The notes: generated by a model from the letters alone, not told the origin. DNA of 64,000 nt from Clostridiales bacterium (GCA_012514145.1 JAAZAV010000010.1:1-64000); one strand, 5' to 3'; counted from the stretch's first letter, positions 8,757 to 17,959 are shown. Numbers and translations are program-made.

Positions 8757-9074
8757 ATGTCAAATCCCACCTCACTCAGGGTGACTTTTGACGGCAGCGG
8801 GATTGTCTGTCAGCTTGAAAGAAAGCCGGTCAAAAATCTGAACCTTCGCATCCGCAAGGACGGCAGCGGGATTGTGTCGGCAAATGACCTTGTATCTGTA
8901 AATAAAGCGGACGAATTTGTGATAAGCAAGGTGGCATACATCATTTCTTTGCAATGCCGCAGCCCGAGTTGCTCTGCTATTTACTTGAAACACTTGTTCT
9001 TAGCAAGAGATTCTCCGATTACAGCCCGGTCTGTTAATGTCAGATGTGTACCTTTGGTTTCGTTTTCCGGTTAG
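8757..9074 (+). pseudogene. Truncated YgjP-type (DUF45, M48-like) metallopeptidase
   Basis: From ATG 8757 (GGAGG upstream) the frame reads SNPTSLRVTFDGSG, then LERKPVKNLNLRIRKDG and VNKADEFVISKVAYI, the N-terminal part of the YgjP/DUF45 metallopeptidase family (KNLxLRIRxDG, VSANxxV). After about 62 residues the similarity ends and the HExxH-containing catalytic half is absent, where full proteins have about 230 residues. A 17-base direct repeat (8790-8806 and 8859-8875) lies in the coding part. Judged non-functional. Confidence 0.55.
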
Positions 9075-9220
9075 TCTGTTCCTCATTTTGTTTATCAGAC
9101 TAAATGCTGCCACTTTTTTCCCCGATGTAAGCGCAATCGCAATTGCTGCTGTTGCAGTTACTTTGAGAATTTACTGAAAATTTTTATGGTAATTTTGCCG
9201 TGAAAAACACATTTTTCAAC

Positions 9221-9249
9221 TGTACATTGCGCCGCCGCTGTGGTATAAT
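9221..9249 (+). promoter_or_regulatory. Sigma-A promoter for the GH28-like gene
   Basis: TGTACA (9221-9226), 17-base spacer, TATAAT (9244-9249). Transcription would begin near 9256, leaving a leader of about 225 bases with no recognised riboswitch. Confidence 0.55.
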
Positions 9250-9482
9250 TATATTTAATTGATATTAAAGATCGAACATAACAATACAACCTGTCAAAAG
9301 TTGATTCACGCTGCGGTCTTAACTGCGCCGGCCGCGAATATAAAGTTGCCCGCGGCTGCATGCAGCGGTGGAAAAGTTTTACCCATTGTGGGCAGTGCCG
9401 GCGCCGGGCAGCGGAAGCGCAATAAAAATAAACAATAAGCGATATTCAGCAACTGACCAGACAGTTAACAGGAGGGCATGTA

Positions 9483-10820
9483 ATGTACAGATATCTTGAC
9501 GCAAACGATCCGCGTTTTGCCGCGGACAGCGATTCACAAACAATACAGAACGCGGTTGACGCCGCTGAGACAGGCGGTGTTTCAACGGTCAGCATTCCCC
9601 GCCGCTGCGCCAGAACGGGAAAAGACGAGTGGATAATCGACCGCACGATTCTTCTTCCATCGAATATCACAATAATACTTGACGATTGCCGTCTGACCCT
9701 GGCTCCGGGGGTATATCAGAACATTTTCCGCAACCGCAACATGTACACCGATATCTCCCTCAAAAAAGAGGGGCGGCAGTACGGCATTAAGATTATCGGT
9801 CACGGCGGCGCTACCCTTGACGGTGGTGAGGGCAACGACCTGCGGGAAAGCACCTCCGAAAAGGACGGACGGCCGCATGTCCGCTTCAACAATTTCGTGC
9901 TGCTGCACAATGTGCAGAATTTTGTGCTTGAGGGTTTCCGCTGCGTGAATATGCGCTGGTGGGCGCTCAATCACATCTGCTGCAGCCACGGCAGACTGTC
10001 GAATCTGGATTTCTTCAACGGAAGGCACGTGCCGAATCAGGACGGCATTAACTTCCGAATCGGCTGCTCTCACATGATCGTTGAGAATATAACCGGACGC
10101 ACCGGCGACGATACGGTGGCGCTGACAGCACTTCCGCTCTGCGGTGATTCAAAACTCGTCCTGGAGGACGGAAACATAGATATTCACGATATCACAATTC
10201 GCAATGTCCGTGCGGACACCCGCTGTTCGGTAGTGGCGCTGCGCAACAATGACGGCGCAAAGCTTTACCGCGTGGATATTGAGAACATCTCCGACGCCGG
10301 CGGCGGCGAGTATATTCCCTGGGATGTGGTACATCTGGGCGAAAACAACTACTACCGCAGGCGTACAGCCGAACCGGGCGAGACTTATGACATCAATGTT
10401 CGAGGCGTGTATTCCACCGCACGGGGCGCCGTCATACTCGGCGGCACGCTGAAAAACGCACGAATCAGCGATGTATATGCCGGCGGCGGCGCCATGCACG
10501 CAATATCAAGCTATCTGCCCACTCAGATTTTCGAAGAGAACGGCTGCGAAATAACCGGCGGCGTGACCCTCGAGAATGTGCTTTTCGACAACATCCACTA
10601 CGACGGCAAAGCGGCATATAAGAATCAGGGGTGGCTTATCGATACCACCGAAGAATATAACGGCTGCGCGCTCTACTTCCGCTCCATGCGCGAAAGCGAC
10701 TTCTTCAAGCGTGTCACCTTCCGGGATATCTATGCCGGGGAGGGCGCGGCGCTCTTTATGCCGCCGAAGAATGTTGAGAGTTTCGATCTGTCGGGCATGA
10801 CCCTGCAGAACGCCGAGTGA
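9483..10820 (+). CDS. GH28-like right-handed beta-helix protein (polygalacturonase family)
   Basis: A 445-residue parallel beta-helix enzyme. Central motifs NQDGINF and GRTGDDTVAL match the NxD and (G)DD acid pairs of glycoside hydrolase family 28; the coils before and after (for example GATLDGGEGN and FEGFRCVN-like turns) are beta-helix rungs. GH28 enzymes hydrolyse galacturonans and related acidic glycans. The usual HG and RIK motifs are not obvious, so the substrate may differ. There is no signal peptide, implying action on imported oligosaccharides. GGAGGGC lies upstream of ATG 9483. It converges on dapF with only 11 bases between the stops. Confidence 0.75.
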   Translation: MYRYLDANDPRFAADSDSQTIQNAVDAAETGGVSTVSIPRRCARTGKDEWIIDRTILLPSNITIILDDCRLTLAPGVYQNIFRNRNMYTDISLKKEGRQYGIKIIGHGGATLDGGEGNDLRESTSEKDGRPHVRFNNFVLLHNVQNFVLEGFRCVNMRWWALNHICCSHGRLSNLDFFNGRHVPNQDGINFRIGCSHMIVENITGRTGDDTVALTALPLCGDSKLVLEDGNIDIHDITIRNVRADTRCSVVALRNNDGAKLYRVDIENISDAGGGEYIPWDVVHLGENNYYRRRTAEPGETYDINVRGVYSTARGAVILGGTLKNARISDVYAGGGAMHAISSYLPTQIFEENGCEITGGVTLENVLFDNIHYDGKAAYKNQGWLIDTTEEYNGCALYFRSMRESDFFKRVTFRDIYAGEGAALFMPPKNVESFDLSGMTLQNAE

Positions 10821-10831
10821 CTTTAATCGGT

Positions 10832-11626
10832 TTACAGCGTTTCTCCGTCAAAGACGAACAGTGCCTCGCCGCCGAGAAGCGTCCTGCCGTCGGGCATAAC
10901 CCTGACCGTGAGGATTCCGCCGTCGGCTCTGACCTCGATATCGGTGTCATAACGGCAGCAGCCTATAGCGACAGCTGCCGCAGCCGAGGCTGAAGCGCCG
11001 GTTCCGCATGCCAGCGTCAGACCGCTGCCCCGCTCCCATACCCGCATGCGCAGAGTATTGCCGTCAATCACCTGAACCGCCTCGGCGTTCACTTTGTCGG
11101 AAAAGCGGGGGCAGTTCTCCGACAGCTCCCGAAGCGCGTCAAGTGGGAAACTCTCCGCCCGTTCACAGAAATGCACGGCATGCGGAGAGCCTGCGTCTAC
11201 GGGAATTACTTCCATGTTATACTCTCCCGCTGTGAATGTGAATGGCTCTGAAACCTTCACTATTCCCATGTCCGCGGTGATGCCGGCGAATTTTCCCTCC
11301 TCGGTTCTGATGTTCACACGCCGCAGACCCGCGTTTGTACGGAAGACGATTTCGGTCTTATCGGTATGTCCGCGGTCGAACACATAGCGTCCGGCGCAGC
11401 GTATTCCGTTGCCGCACATCTTTGCCTCACTTCCGTCGGCATTGAAGATGCGCATGACGAAATCCGCGTCCGAGCCGTCGGCAGGTTTGATGAATATCAT
11501 CCCGTCCGAACCCACGCCCCTGTGCCTGTCGGATAGCCTTGCCGTGAGTTCTGCCGCATCCTCCGGCGCTTCGCCCCGGACAAACAGATAGTCGTTGCCG
11601 CAGCCCTGCATTTTGGTGAAGCGCAT
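10832..11626 (-). CDS. dapF: Diaminopimelate epimerase
   Basis: Interconverts LL- and meso-diaminopimelate, the last step before lysine and the source of the peptidoglycan cross-link residue. 264 residues, a usual length. Both active-site cysteines are present: Cys71 in MCGNGIRC and Cys207 in LACGTGAS; the N-terminal KMQGCGNDY and the GSPHAV substrate loop also match. It starts two bases after the stop of the upstream unknown gene, so the two are cotranscribed from the promoter at 12267-12295. Confidence 0.95.
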   Translation of the reverse strand: MRFTKMQGCGNDYLFVRGEAPEDAAELTARLSDRHRGVGSDGMIFIKPADGSDADFVMRIFNADGSEAKMCGNGIRCAGRYVFDRGHTDKTEIVFRTNAGLRRVNIRTEEGKFAGITADMGIVKVSEPFTFTAGEYNMEVIPVDAGSPHAVHFCERAESFPLDALRELSENCPRFSDKVNAEAVQVIDGNTLRMRVWERGSGLTLACGTGASASAAAAVAIGCCRYDTDIEVRADGGILTVRVMPDGRTLLGGEALFVFDGETL

Positions 11627-11628
11627 GA

Positions 11629-12237
11629 TTAATTCCCGTTCTCTATGCCTTCAACCGTGAATGAGGCGAAGCGATTGATCCCCTCGCAGGCGGTTATGCC
11701 GACGTGAAAGCGCTCGGGAATGTCGTCGTTTTCGACGGTCAGGGTGTGAATCTGTCCGTCGCTGCCCGCCATCCGGGCGGTTATGCGCTTTCCTTCGACC
11801 GTCACTGTGAGTTCAAGCTCTTTCCCGGCTTCAACATCGAATTCCGCGAAGGCAATCTTTGTAACCTTTATCGGACGGGGAGCGCCCTCCGCTGCCGGTA
11901 TGATGTGCCAGATGTTTATGCCATTTTCATATGCGACTATCTCGAAATGCAGACCGTAGAAGTTGTGACCCGTCTCATCCGTTCGGAAATCGTCGGTAAA
12001 CACGATAAGCGGCGCTCCGAAGCTGTCAAAAGAGCAGCGGGTGCTCATTGTAACCTTGCCGCCGTACCGTTTGCTTGTAAGTATGCTTATGTAGTCATAA
12101 TCGCCGATGTTTTCGTTGTAGGCGTTGACGATATGTCCGTCCTCAACGCGGAAGCGGGTATCCGATTTCGCGGTAAGCGATGAAATATTGAAGAAATCCG
12201 CCGGAACTCCGCCGGAAAAATTATAATGTCTTTTCAC
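11629..12237 (-). CDS. Unknown protein, probable beta-sandwich (concanavalin-like)
   Basis: A 202-residue protein rich in predicted beta strands, with FRVEDGHIVNAY, VTMSTRCSFDSFG and GKELELTVTVEGKRI, the alternating pattern of lectin/glucanase-like jelly rolls. No catalytic motif or signal peptide is evident. GTG 12237 is preferred because GGAGGG sits six bases upstream; an in-frame ATG at 12255 lies before this site. It forms an operon with dapF (two-base gap). I do not recognise the family. Confidence 0.6.
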   Translation of the reverse strand: MKRHYNFSGGVPADFFNISSLTAKSDTRFRVEDGHIVNAYNENIGDYDYISILTSKRYGGKVTMSTRCSFDSFGAPLIVFTDDFRTDETGHNFYGLHFEIVAYENGINIWHIIPAAEGAPRPIKVTKIAFAEFDVEAGKELELTVTVEGKRITARMAGSDGQIHTLTVENDDIPERFHVGITACEGINRFASFTVEGIENGN

Positions 12238-12266
12238 TTTTTGCCCTCCACACATTGTTTTGCATA

Positions 12267-12295
12267 ATTATATCATCCGCACTGCCGTCAATCAA
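12267..12295 (-). promoter_or_regulatory. Sigma-A promoter of the unknown gene-dapF operon
   Basis: Minus strand TTGATT (12290-12295), 17-base spacer, TATAAT (12267-12272), leaving a short leader of about 20 bases. A small dyad CGCAT-GAAT-ATGCG lies at 12315-12328, between this promoter and aroB. Confidence 0.65.
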
Positions 12296-12361
12296 GCGGT
12301 TGAGCACATTTTAACGCATGAATATGCGAATATGACGTTTTTAATATAAGAAAGGCCGGAA

Positions 12362-13453
12362 ATGATTTCACTGACCGTAAACGCATCAACTGAATATGAT
12401 ATTCACATCGGCTGCGGGCTTCTCGAAAAATCGGGAAAGTATATCGCTTCCCTGCCCGATGTGCGCCGGGTCATGGTTGTCACCGACGATACGGTGAACG
12501 GCTTGTACGGCAGCTACTTTGTTGATTCGCTTCGGTCGGCGGGGATCGATTTTGATTGCTTTTCATTTGCCCCCGGCGAGGCTTCAAAGCGGCCGGAAAC
12601 GGTCATCGCTCTGCTGTCGGAGCTGGCGCGGAAGGGATATACCCGAACCGACCTTATCGCTGCTCTCGGCGGCGGAGTTGTCGGGGATATAGCCGGTTTC
12701 ACGGCGGCGATATACCTGCGGGGAATACGCTATATCGGTATTCCCACAACTCTGCTTGCCTGCGTCGATTCGTCGGTGGGCGGCAAGACCGGGGTTGACC
12801 TTGACGAGGGGAAAAACCTGGCAGGAGCCTTTCATAATCCCTCGCTTGTGCTCTGCGACCCCGATACCCTTCTGACACTGCCTGCCGAGGTGTTTTCCGA
12901 CGGTATGGCTGAGGTTGTCAAATACGGCGTTATATGCGACCGCGAACTGTTCGAAATGCCGGAAGCGGCTGACCGCGGCGGCATTAAACCCGACATGAAT
13001 TCGATAATAGCCCGCTGCATCGCCGCAAAGAAGAAATATGTGGAGGCTGACGAGCGTGACCGGGGCGTTCGGCGGCTGCTGAATTTCGGGCATACTGCCG
13101 GGCACGCAATCGAGGCATGTTCGGACTATACCATGTGCCACGGCCACGCGGTGGCTGCCGGTATGATGACCGCGGCTCGCTATGCTCAAAAGCTCGGTCT
13201 CTGTTCGACTGCTCTTGTCTGCCGGCTGGAGCGGATGCTTACCGGCTATGGTCTGCCAACAGAGTCACCATATGACCCTTCCCGGCTTTTGGAGACTGCG
13301 CTGCGCGATAAAAAACGGGGCGGAGATATCATAGACCTGATACTCCCCCGGGAGATAGGAAACTGCGAAATCTTCCCTACGCCTATCGGTGAGCTGTCGG
13401 TTTTTTTAGCCGAATCGGTAAACCGAAAACCCCGTGCGGGTGACACGCCGTGA
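12362..13453 (+). CDS. aroB: 3-dehydroquinate synthase
   Basis: Converts DAHP to 3-dehydroquinate, the second shikimate step, using NAD and a divalent metal. 363 residues. The NAD/substrate core GGGVVGDIAGF, the IPTTLLACVDSSVGGKTGVD stretch and the zinc-ligand histidines in LNFGHTAGHAIE and CHGHAV are all present. ATG 12362 has AAGAAAGG upstream. First gene of the shikimate operon; its TGA overlaps the GTG start of aroA, indicating coupling. No DAHP synthase is in the window. Confidence 0.96.
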   Translation: MISLTVNASTEYDIHIGCGLLEKSGKYIASLPDVRRVMVVTDDTVNGLYGSYFVDSLRSAGIDFDCFSFAPGEASKRPETVIALLSELARKGYTRTDLIAALGGGVVGDIAGFTAAIYLRGIRYIGIPTTLLACVDSSVGGKTGVDLDEGKNLAGAFHNPSLVLCDPDTLLTLPAEVFSDGMAEVVKYGVICDRELFEMPEAADRGGIKPDMNSIIARCIAAKKKYVEADERDRGVRRLLNFGHTAGHAIEACSDYTMCHGHAVAAGMMTAARYAQKLGLCSTALVCRLERMLTGYGLPTESPYDPSRLLETALRDKKRGGDIIDLILPREIGNCEIFPTPIGELSVFLAESVNRKPRAGDTP

Positions 13454-14739
13454 AGATTACTCTTATTCATCCGCCGGAGGGTGAGCGGGAGGTAATCGCG
13501 CCCCCATCAAAATCAATGGCGCACCGGCTGCTAATATGCGCCGCCCTCGCCGATGCTCCAATGTTTCTGCGCTGTTCCGCGTCGAACGCCGACATTGATG
13601 CGACAATAGGCTGCCTTCGCGCTCTCGGAGCTGTGATTGATGCGCGTGACGGCAGATTTTACGTTGAACCGATTGACAAAGATATCTATCCCGATTTCGA
13701 TACATCACGCACCCTCGACTGTGGGGAAAGCGGCTCGACTTTGCGTTTTCTGCTGCCGGTCGCCGCCTGTCTGGGAGCAGGAGCGAAGTTTGTAAGGCGC
13801 GGCAGGCTTTCTGAGCGCCCTCTTGAACCGCTTTACGGCGAGCTTATCCGCCACGGCGCTATTCTGCCCGACGATCCTTCCGGTGAGCCTCTGACACTTT
13901 GCGGGAAAATCGGGGCAGGCTGCTATACCCTCGCTGCCGATGTGTCGTCACAGTTCGTCAGCGGCCTGCTGATGGCGCTTGCCATGAAATCTTCCGGCGG
14001 CGAATCGACTCTGACGCTCACCGGCAATATTGAATCTGCCGGATATATCCGTATGACGCTTGCCGCCATGGAGCGCTTCGGCTGTCGGGTGAAATACTCC
14101 GACGACCTGCGTTGTTTTGAGATACCCGGTGCCGGCTATCTCTCTCCCGGATCGCTGAATGTGGAGGGCGACTGGTCGGCTGCGGCTGTGGCTCTCTGCT
14201 GCGGCGCTCTGTGCGGCGGCGTGACTGTCAGCGGACTTGACCCGCGCTCGCTGCAATACGACCGCCAAATCATTGATATTCTGCGGAATTTCGGGGCAGA
14301 TACGGTGATGACCGACACCGGCGCTTCGGTGCGTCCCGCGCCGCTTCACGGTATAACCGCCGATATGAGCCAGACTCCCGACCTGGCTCCTGCCGTCGCC
14401 TCCGTCGCCGCGTTTGCCGAGGGCGAGACTGTGCTGACCGGCGTTCAACGTCTGCGTCTCAAAGAGTGCGACCGCGCCGCCGCCATCGTTGAAATGCTGA
14501 CCCGCTGCGGGATTTACGCTGCCGAGTATGACGACCGCATCGTTATCCGCGGCGGCTCCCCGACATCATGTGAGCTTGACTGTCGGGGCGACCATCGAAT
14601 GGTAATGTGCGGCTGTCTGCTGGCTGCGGGCAGCGGCGGCGGGATGACCCTTGACGGCTGCGAGGCGGTTGACAAATCATGGCCGGGCTTCTTTGAAGAT
14701 ATGGAATCGCTCGGCGCGAAGTTCGAAATCGTAATGTGA
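13450..14739 (+). CDS. aroA: 5-enolpyruvylshikimate-3-phosphate synthase
   Basis: Joins PEP and shikimate 3-phosphate. 429 residues, normal length. Visible landmarks are PPSKSMAHRLLICAAL near the N-terminus, LDCGESGSTLRFLLP, SSQFVSGLLMAL and the C-terminal RLRLKECDRA and DHRMVM. GTG 13450 overlaps the aroB stop. The N-terminal SKSMAHR has Met where many enzymes have Ser or Thr. Whether it is a glyphosate-tolerant class cannot be told by eye. Confidence 0.96.
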   Translation: MKITLIHPPEGEREVIAPPSKSMAHRLLICAALADAPMFLRCSASNADIDATIGCLRALGAVIDARDGRFYVEPIDKDIYPDFDTSRTLDCGESGSTLRFLLPVAACLGAGAKFVRRGRLSERPLEPLYGELIRHGAILPDDPSGEPLTLCGKIGAGCYTLAADVSSQFVSGLLMALAMKSSGGESTLTLTGNIESAGYIRMTLAAMERFGCRVKYSDDLRCFEIPGAGYLSPGSLNVEGDWSAAAVALCCGALCGGVTVSGLDPRSLQYDRQIIDILRNFGADTVMTDTGASVRPAPLHGITADMSQTPDLAPAVASVAAFAEGETVLTGVQRLRLKECDRAAAIVEMLTRCGIYAAEYDDRIVIRGGSPTSCELDCRGDHRMVMCGCLLAAGSGGGMTLDGCEAVDKSWPGFFEDMESLGAKFEIVM

Positions 14740-15827
14740 GGAGCAACTTGAACGACCTGTTTTTACGAAATCTGCATATTGAAATATACGGCGGTTCCCA
14801 TGATGAGAAAATCGGCGTTAGATTGTCGGGACTGCCGGCGGGGGAGCGCTTTGACCGAGACATATTGCAGCGCTTCCTTGATCGGCGGGCGCCCTCCTCC
14901 CGTCTGCCCGGCACAAAGCGCCGCGAAGACGATGTGCCTGTTTTCCTGTCGGGCGTCGACGGCGACACTCTTAGCGGAGAGCTTTTGGAAGCTGTTATTT
15001 ACAACCGTGACGCGCGCCCGGGTGATTATCCGTCTGTTCCCGATGTTCCCCGTCCTTCCCACGCCGACTATGCCGCGATAATGAAATACGGCTCCTCTGT
15101 CGACCTGCGGGGCGGAGGACGCTTCTCGGGGCGGCTCACCGCTCCCCTCTGTGTCGCCGGCGGCATCGCTCTGCAGCTGCTCGAAAGGCGAGGCGTGTAT
15201 ATCGGCGCGCACATCGAGACGCTGGGCGGAATACATGACCTTCGGTTTGACCCTTTGAATCTCTGCCGGGAGGATTTTGAGGCGCTTCGCACCCGAACAT
15301 TCCCGGTGATAGACGAAGCGCAGGGCGAGAAGATGCTTGAGCTGATTGGTGAAATATCAGCGGAGGGCGACTCGGTGGGCGGCGTTGTGGAATGCGGCGC
15401 CGTCGGGCTTCCGGTCGGACTCGGCGAACACATGTTTGCCGGCATGGAGAACCGCATCGCGCACCTTGCTTTCGGCATACCGGCGCTGAAGGGTATAGAG
15501 TTCGGAGCCGGATTCGCCCTTTCCGATATGCGCGGCTCGGAAGCGAACGACCCCTTCCGCACCGACGGCAAACGGGTTTACACGACAAAAAACAACAGCG
15601 GCGGAATACAGGGCGGTATGACCAACGGCATGCCCCTCATCTTCCGGGGAGTGCTGAAGCCTACCCCGTCCATCGCCCTGCCGCAGGAAAGCGTCAGCCT
15701 GATCCGCATGGAGAACACCGATATTACAATCAGCGGCAGACATGATCCCGCCATACCCGTGCGGGCGGTGCCGGTATTCGAGGCTGTGGCGGCTCTTGCC
15801 ATACTTGATGCGATACTTGACAGTTAA
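14736..15827 (+). CDS. aroC: Chorismate synthase, divergent form
   Basis: Makes chorismate from EPSP using reduced FMN. 363 residues. Both catalytic histidines appear retained, in GGSHDEKIG (canonical GESHG) and RPSHADYA (canonical RPGHAD), and the C-terminal SGRHDPAIPVRAVPV is characteristic. The second signature, usually GGRSSARET, is altered to GGGRFSGRLTA. The GTG start overlaps the aroA stop; a TTG four codons later lies just after AGGAG and could be used instead. The position between aroA and chorismate mutase supports the call. Confidence 0.9.
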   Translation: MRSNLNDLFLRNLHIEIYGGSHDEKIGVRLSGLPAGERFDRDILQRFLDRRAPSSRLPGTKRREDDVPVFLSGVDGDTLSGELLEAVIYNRDARPGDYPSVPDVPRPSHADYAAIMKYGSSVDLRGGGRFSGRLTAPLCVAGGIALQLLERRGVYIGAHIETLGGIHDLRFDPLNLCREDFEALRTRTFPVIDEAQGEKMLELIGEISAEGDSVGGVVECGAVGLPVGLGEHMFAGMENRIAHLAFGIPALKGIEFGAGFALSDMRGSEANDPFRTDGKRVYTTKNNSGGIQGGMTNGMPLIFRGVLKPTPSIALPQESVSLIRMENTDITISGRHDPAIPVRAVPVFEAVAALAILDAILDS

Positions 15828-15837
15828 GGAGTCATCT

Positions 15838-16119
15838 ATGAACCTGGGAGAACTCAGAAAAGAGATAAACGAAATCGACAGACAGCTGGTTGAGTTATTT
15901 TCAAAACGCATGGCTGTCTCGGCGCGGATTGCCGAATACAAGCGCGAGTGCGGTATGCCTGTGCAGGACACCGACAGGGAGCGGGAGCTGCTTGCGCTGA
16001 TTGCCGACCTTGCCGGTGAAGAGCTCGCGGAATACGCAGTGGAGCTATACACTAAAATCCTCGCACTAAGCCGTGAGTATCAGAAACGGCTCATAAGCGG
16101 CGGCGAAGAGCACAAATGA
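15838..16119 (+). CDS. Chorismate mutase (AroQ class)
   Basis: Rearranges chorismate to prephenate. 93 residues, the size of a free-standing AroQ-type helical mutase: LGELRKEINEIDRQLVELFSKRM (helix 1, with the Arg and Lys of the active site), IAEYKRECGMPVQDTDRE and a third helix. ATG 15838 is chosen over an upstream in-frame ATG because AAGGAG lies seven bases before it. Its ATGA overlaps the start of the fused aroE-aroK gene, ten bases after aroC. Confidence 0.93.
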   Translation: MNLGELRKEINEIDRQLVELFSKRMAVSARIAEYKRECGMPVQDTDRERELLALIADLAGEELAEYAVELYTKILALSREYQKRLISGGEEHK

Positions 16120-17366
16120 GCCGTGACAGGGTTTTCGGACTGCTTGGCGGCAGGCTGTCACACAGCTGGTCGCCCGAGATCCACGCCTGCCTCGGCGGCT
16201 ATGAGTACCGGCTGTTTGAGCGCGGGGAGGACGAGATCGCCGGCTTCCTCCACTCCGACGAGTTTGAGGCGATTAACGTAACCATACCATACAAAAAGGC
16301 AGTGATGCCCTACCTCTGCGAAATCTCTCCGGAGGCGTGGCGCATCGGTTCAGTGAACACCATAACCCGGACTGCCGATGGACTGCGGGGCGACAACACC
16401 GACTATTTCGGCTTTTCATATATGCTCGACAGCGCCGGAATTGAGGTGCACGGCAAAAAATGCCTGGTGCTCGGCTCGGGGGGAGCGTCGGTCACCGCGT
16501 GTACAGTTATCGGCGACCGGGGCGGTGAGGCTGTTGTAATCTCCCGCTCGGGCGAAGACAACTACAACAATCTCGGGCGTCACATCGACGCCGACGTGAT
16601 AGTGAATACCACTCCGGTGGGCATGTATCCCGACTGCGGCAGCGCTCCCCTGTCGCTTGCCGGCTTTCGGCGGTTGTCGGGAGTTGTCGACATGATTTAC
16701 AATCCCCGGCGCACCGCTCTGCTTTTCGAGGCTGAAAGACTGGGAATCCCCGCCGCGGGAGGGCTTACAATGCTGGTCGCGCAAGCGGTGAAGGCAAACA
16801 GTCTGTTCTTCAGCCGCGCAGATGAGCCTGACAAAGCGATAATCGCCGATGTCACCGAGCGGATGCGGCTTATGAAATCGAATATTATCCTCATCGGCAT
16901 GCCGGGAAGCGGCAAATCCACCGCCGGGAGGGCACTGGCAGAGCGTCTCGGACGCCAATTCCATGATACCGACGAGGAAGTTACACGCCTGACCGGACGG
17001 ACTCCCGCCGACATTATTAAGGCTGACGGTGAAGCGGCTTTCCGCGCGGCAGAACACGAGGCTGTCTGCGGCGTGGGGAAGTTAAGCGGCTGTGTCATAG
17101 CCACCGGCGGCGGCGTGGTAATAAATGAGAAAAACCGCGACCCGCTGCGGCAGAACGGAATCATCGTCTTTCTCGAGCGTTCGATTGAAAAGCTGTCAAT
17201 ATCGGGGAGACCGCTCAGCGCCGCGTCTGGTATTGACGAACTGTATCGCCGACGGCTGCCCCTCTATCTTTCTTGGGCGGACTGCAAGGCGCTGTGCGAG
17301 GACGATGTTGATATCACAGTGCGAAATATAATTGATGCGTCGGGCATGACAGGTTTATTGAATTGA
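16116..17366 (+). CDS. aroE-aroK: Shikimate dehydrogenase-shikimate kinase fusion
   Basis: A 416-residue bifunctional enzyme. Residues 1-250 are shikimate dehydrogenase: Ser15 and Ser17 in LSHSWSP, Lys61 in NVTIPYKK, Asn81 in GSVNT and Asp96 in DNTD correspond to the substrate-binding and catalytic residues of AroE, and GSGGAS (about 120-125) binds NADP. Residues from about 255 are shikimate kinase: Walker A GMPGSGKST (261-269), DTDEEV, the Arg in AAFRAAE and GGGVV. The two would catalyse consecutive steps, dehydroshikimate to shikimate to shikimate 3-phosphate. Both active sites look intact. It ends ten bases before aroQ. Confidence 0.93.
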   Translation: MSRDRVFGLLGGRLSHSWSPEIHACLGGYEYRLFERGEDEIAGFLHSDEFEAINVTIPYKKAVMPYLCEISPEAWRIGSVNTITRTADGLRGDNTDYFGFSYMLDSAGIEVHGKKCLVLGSGGASVTACTVIGDRGGEAVVISRSGEDNYNNLGRHIDADVIVNTTPVGMYPDCGSAPLSLAGFRRLSGVVDMIYNPRRTALLFEAERLGIPAAGGLTMLVAQAVKANSLFFSRADEPDKAIIADVTERMRLMKSNIILIGMPGSGKSTAGRALAERLGRQFHDTDEEVTRLTGRTPADIIKADGEAAFRAAEHEAVCGVGKLSGCVIATGGGVVINEKNRDPLRQNGIIVFLERSIEKLSISGRPLSAASGIDELYRRRLPLYLSWADCKALCEDDVDITVRNIIDASGMTGLLN

Positions 17367-17376
17367 TTTTAATAAA

Positions 17377-17814
17377 ATGAAAATACTTGTAATCAACGGT
17401 CCGAATCTCAACCTGCTGGGGATACGGGAGCCGGATATCTACGGCAGAGGCACATATGCCGAACTATGCGCGCTCATCGGCGGATGGGCTGATGAACTGG
17501 AGATGAACTGCGAGCTTTTCCAGTCGAACCATGAGGGCGCAATTGTGGACGCCATCGGGCAGGCTTACGGCGTTTACGACGGCATTCTGATAAATCCCGC
17601 CGCCTATACCCATACAAGCATCGCAATACTCGACGCGCTGAAAGCCGTGGGACTGCCGACAGCGGAGGTGCATATTTCGGATATATCGGTGCGTGAGGAA
17701 TTCCGGCGCTTCTCATATGTGTCGCTGTATGCCTTTGTCACCATTGCCGGAAAAGGGTTTGACGGCTACCGTCTGGGACTTGAGGCATTAAAGGAACGAA
17801 TCAGGCAAAAATAA
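17377..17814 (+). CDS. aroQ: Type II 3-dehydroquinate dehydratase
   Basis: Dehydrates 3-dehydroquinate to 3-dehydroshikimate. 145 residues, typical of the dodecameric type II enzyme. GPNLNLLGIREPDIYG contains the substrate loop and the catalytic Tyr region; NPAAYTHTS and EVHISD with the downstream REEFRR complete the set. The ribosome-binding site is poor (TTTTAATAAA before ATG), so translation may depend on coupling to the fusion gene. Last gene of the shikimate operon. Confidence 0.95.
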   Translation: MKILVINGPNLNLLGIREPDIYGRGTYAELCALIGGWADELEMNCELFQSNHEGAIVDAIGQAYGVYDGILINPAAYTHTSIAILDALKAVGLPTAEVHISDISVREEFRRFSYVSLYAFVTIAGKGFDGYRLGLEALKERIRQK

Positions 17815-17863
17815 CGGCGGCACAGGAGTATGCATATGACGTTTTACGCCTGACGTTCAGCGT

Positions 17864-17892
17864 TTGACATTCATATATAAACACAATATACA
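17864..17892 (+). promoter_or_regulatory. Sigma-A promoter before the GH fragment and namZ
   Basis: TTGACA (17864-17869), 17-base spacer, TATACA (17887-17892), about 60 bases upstream of the GH fragment and therefore the probable promoter of namZ and the following lipoprotein gene. Confidence 0.7.
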
Positions 17893-17959
17893 GACATGTT
17901 CCAAACTTTATATCTATACGAAGTCATGAAAAACAGACAACAACGGCAAAGGGGGCATT

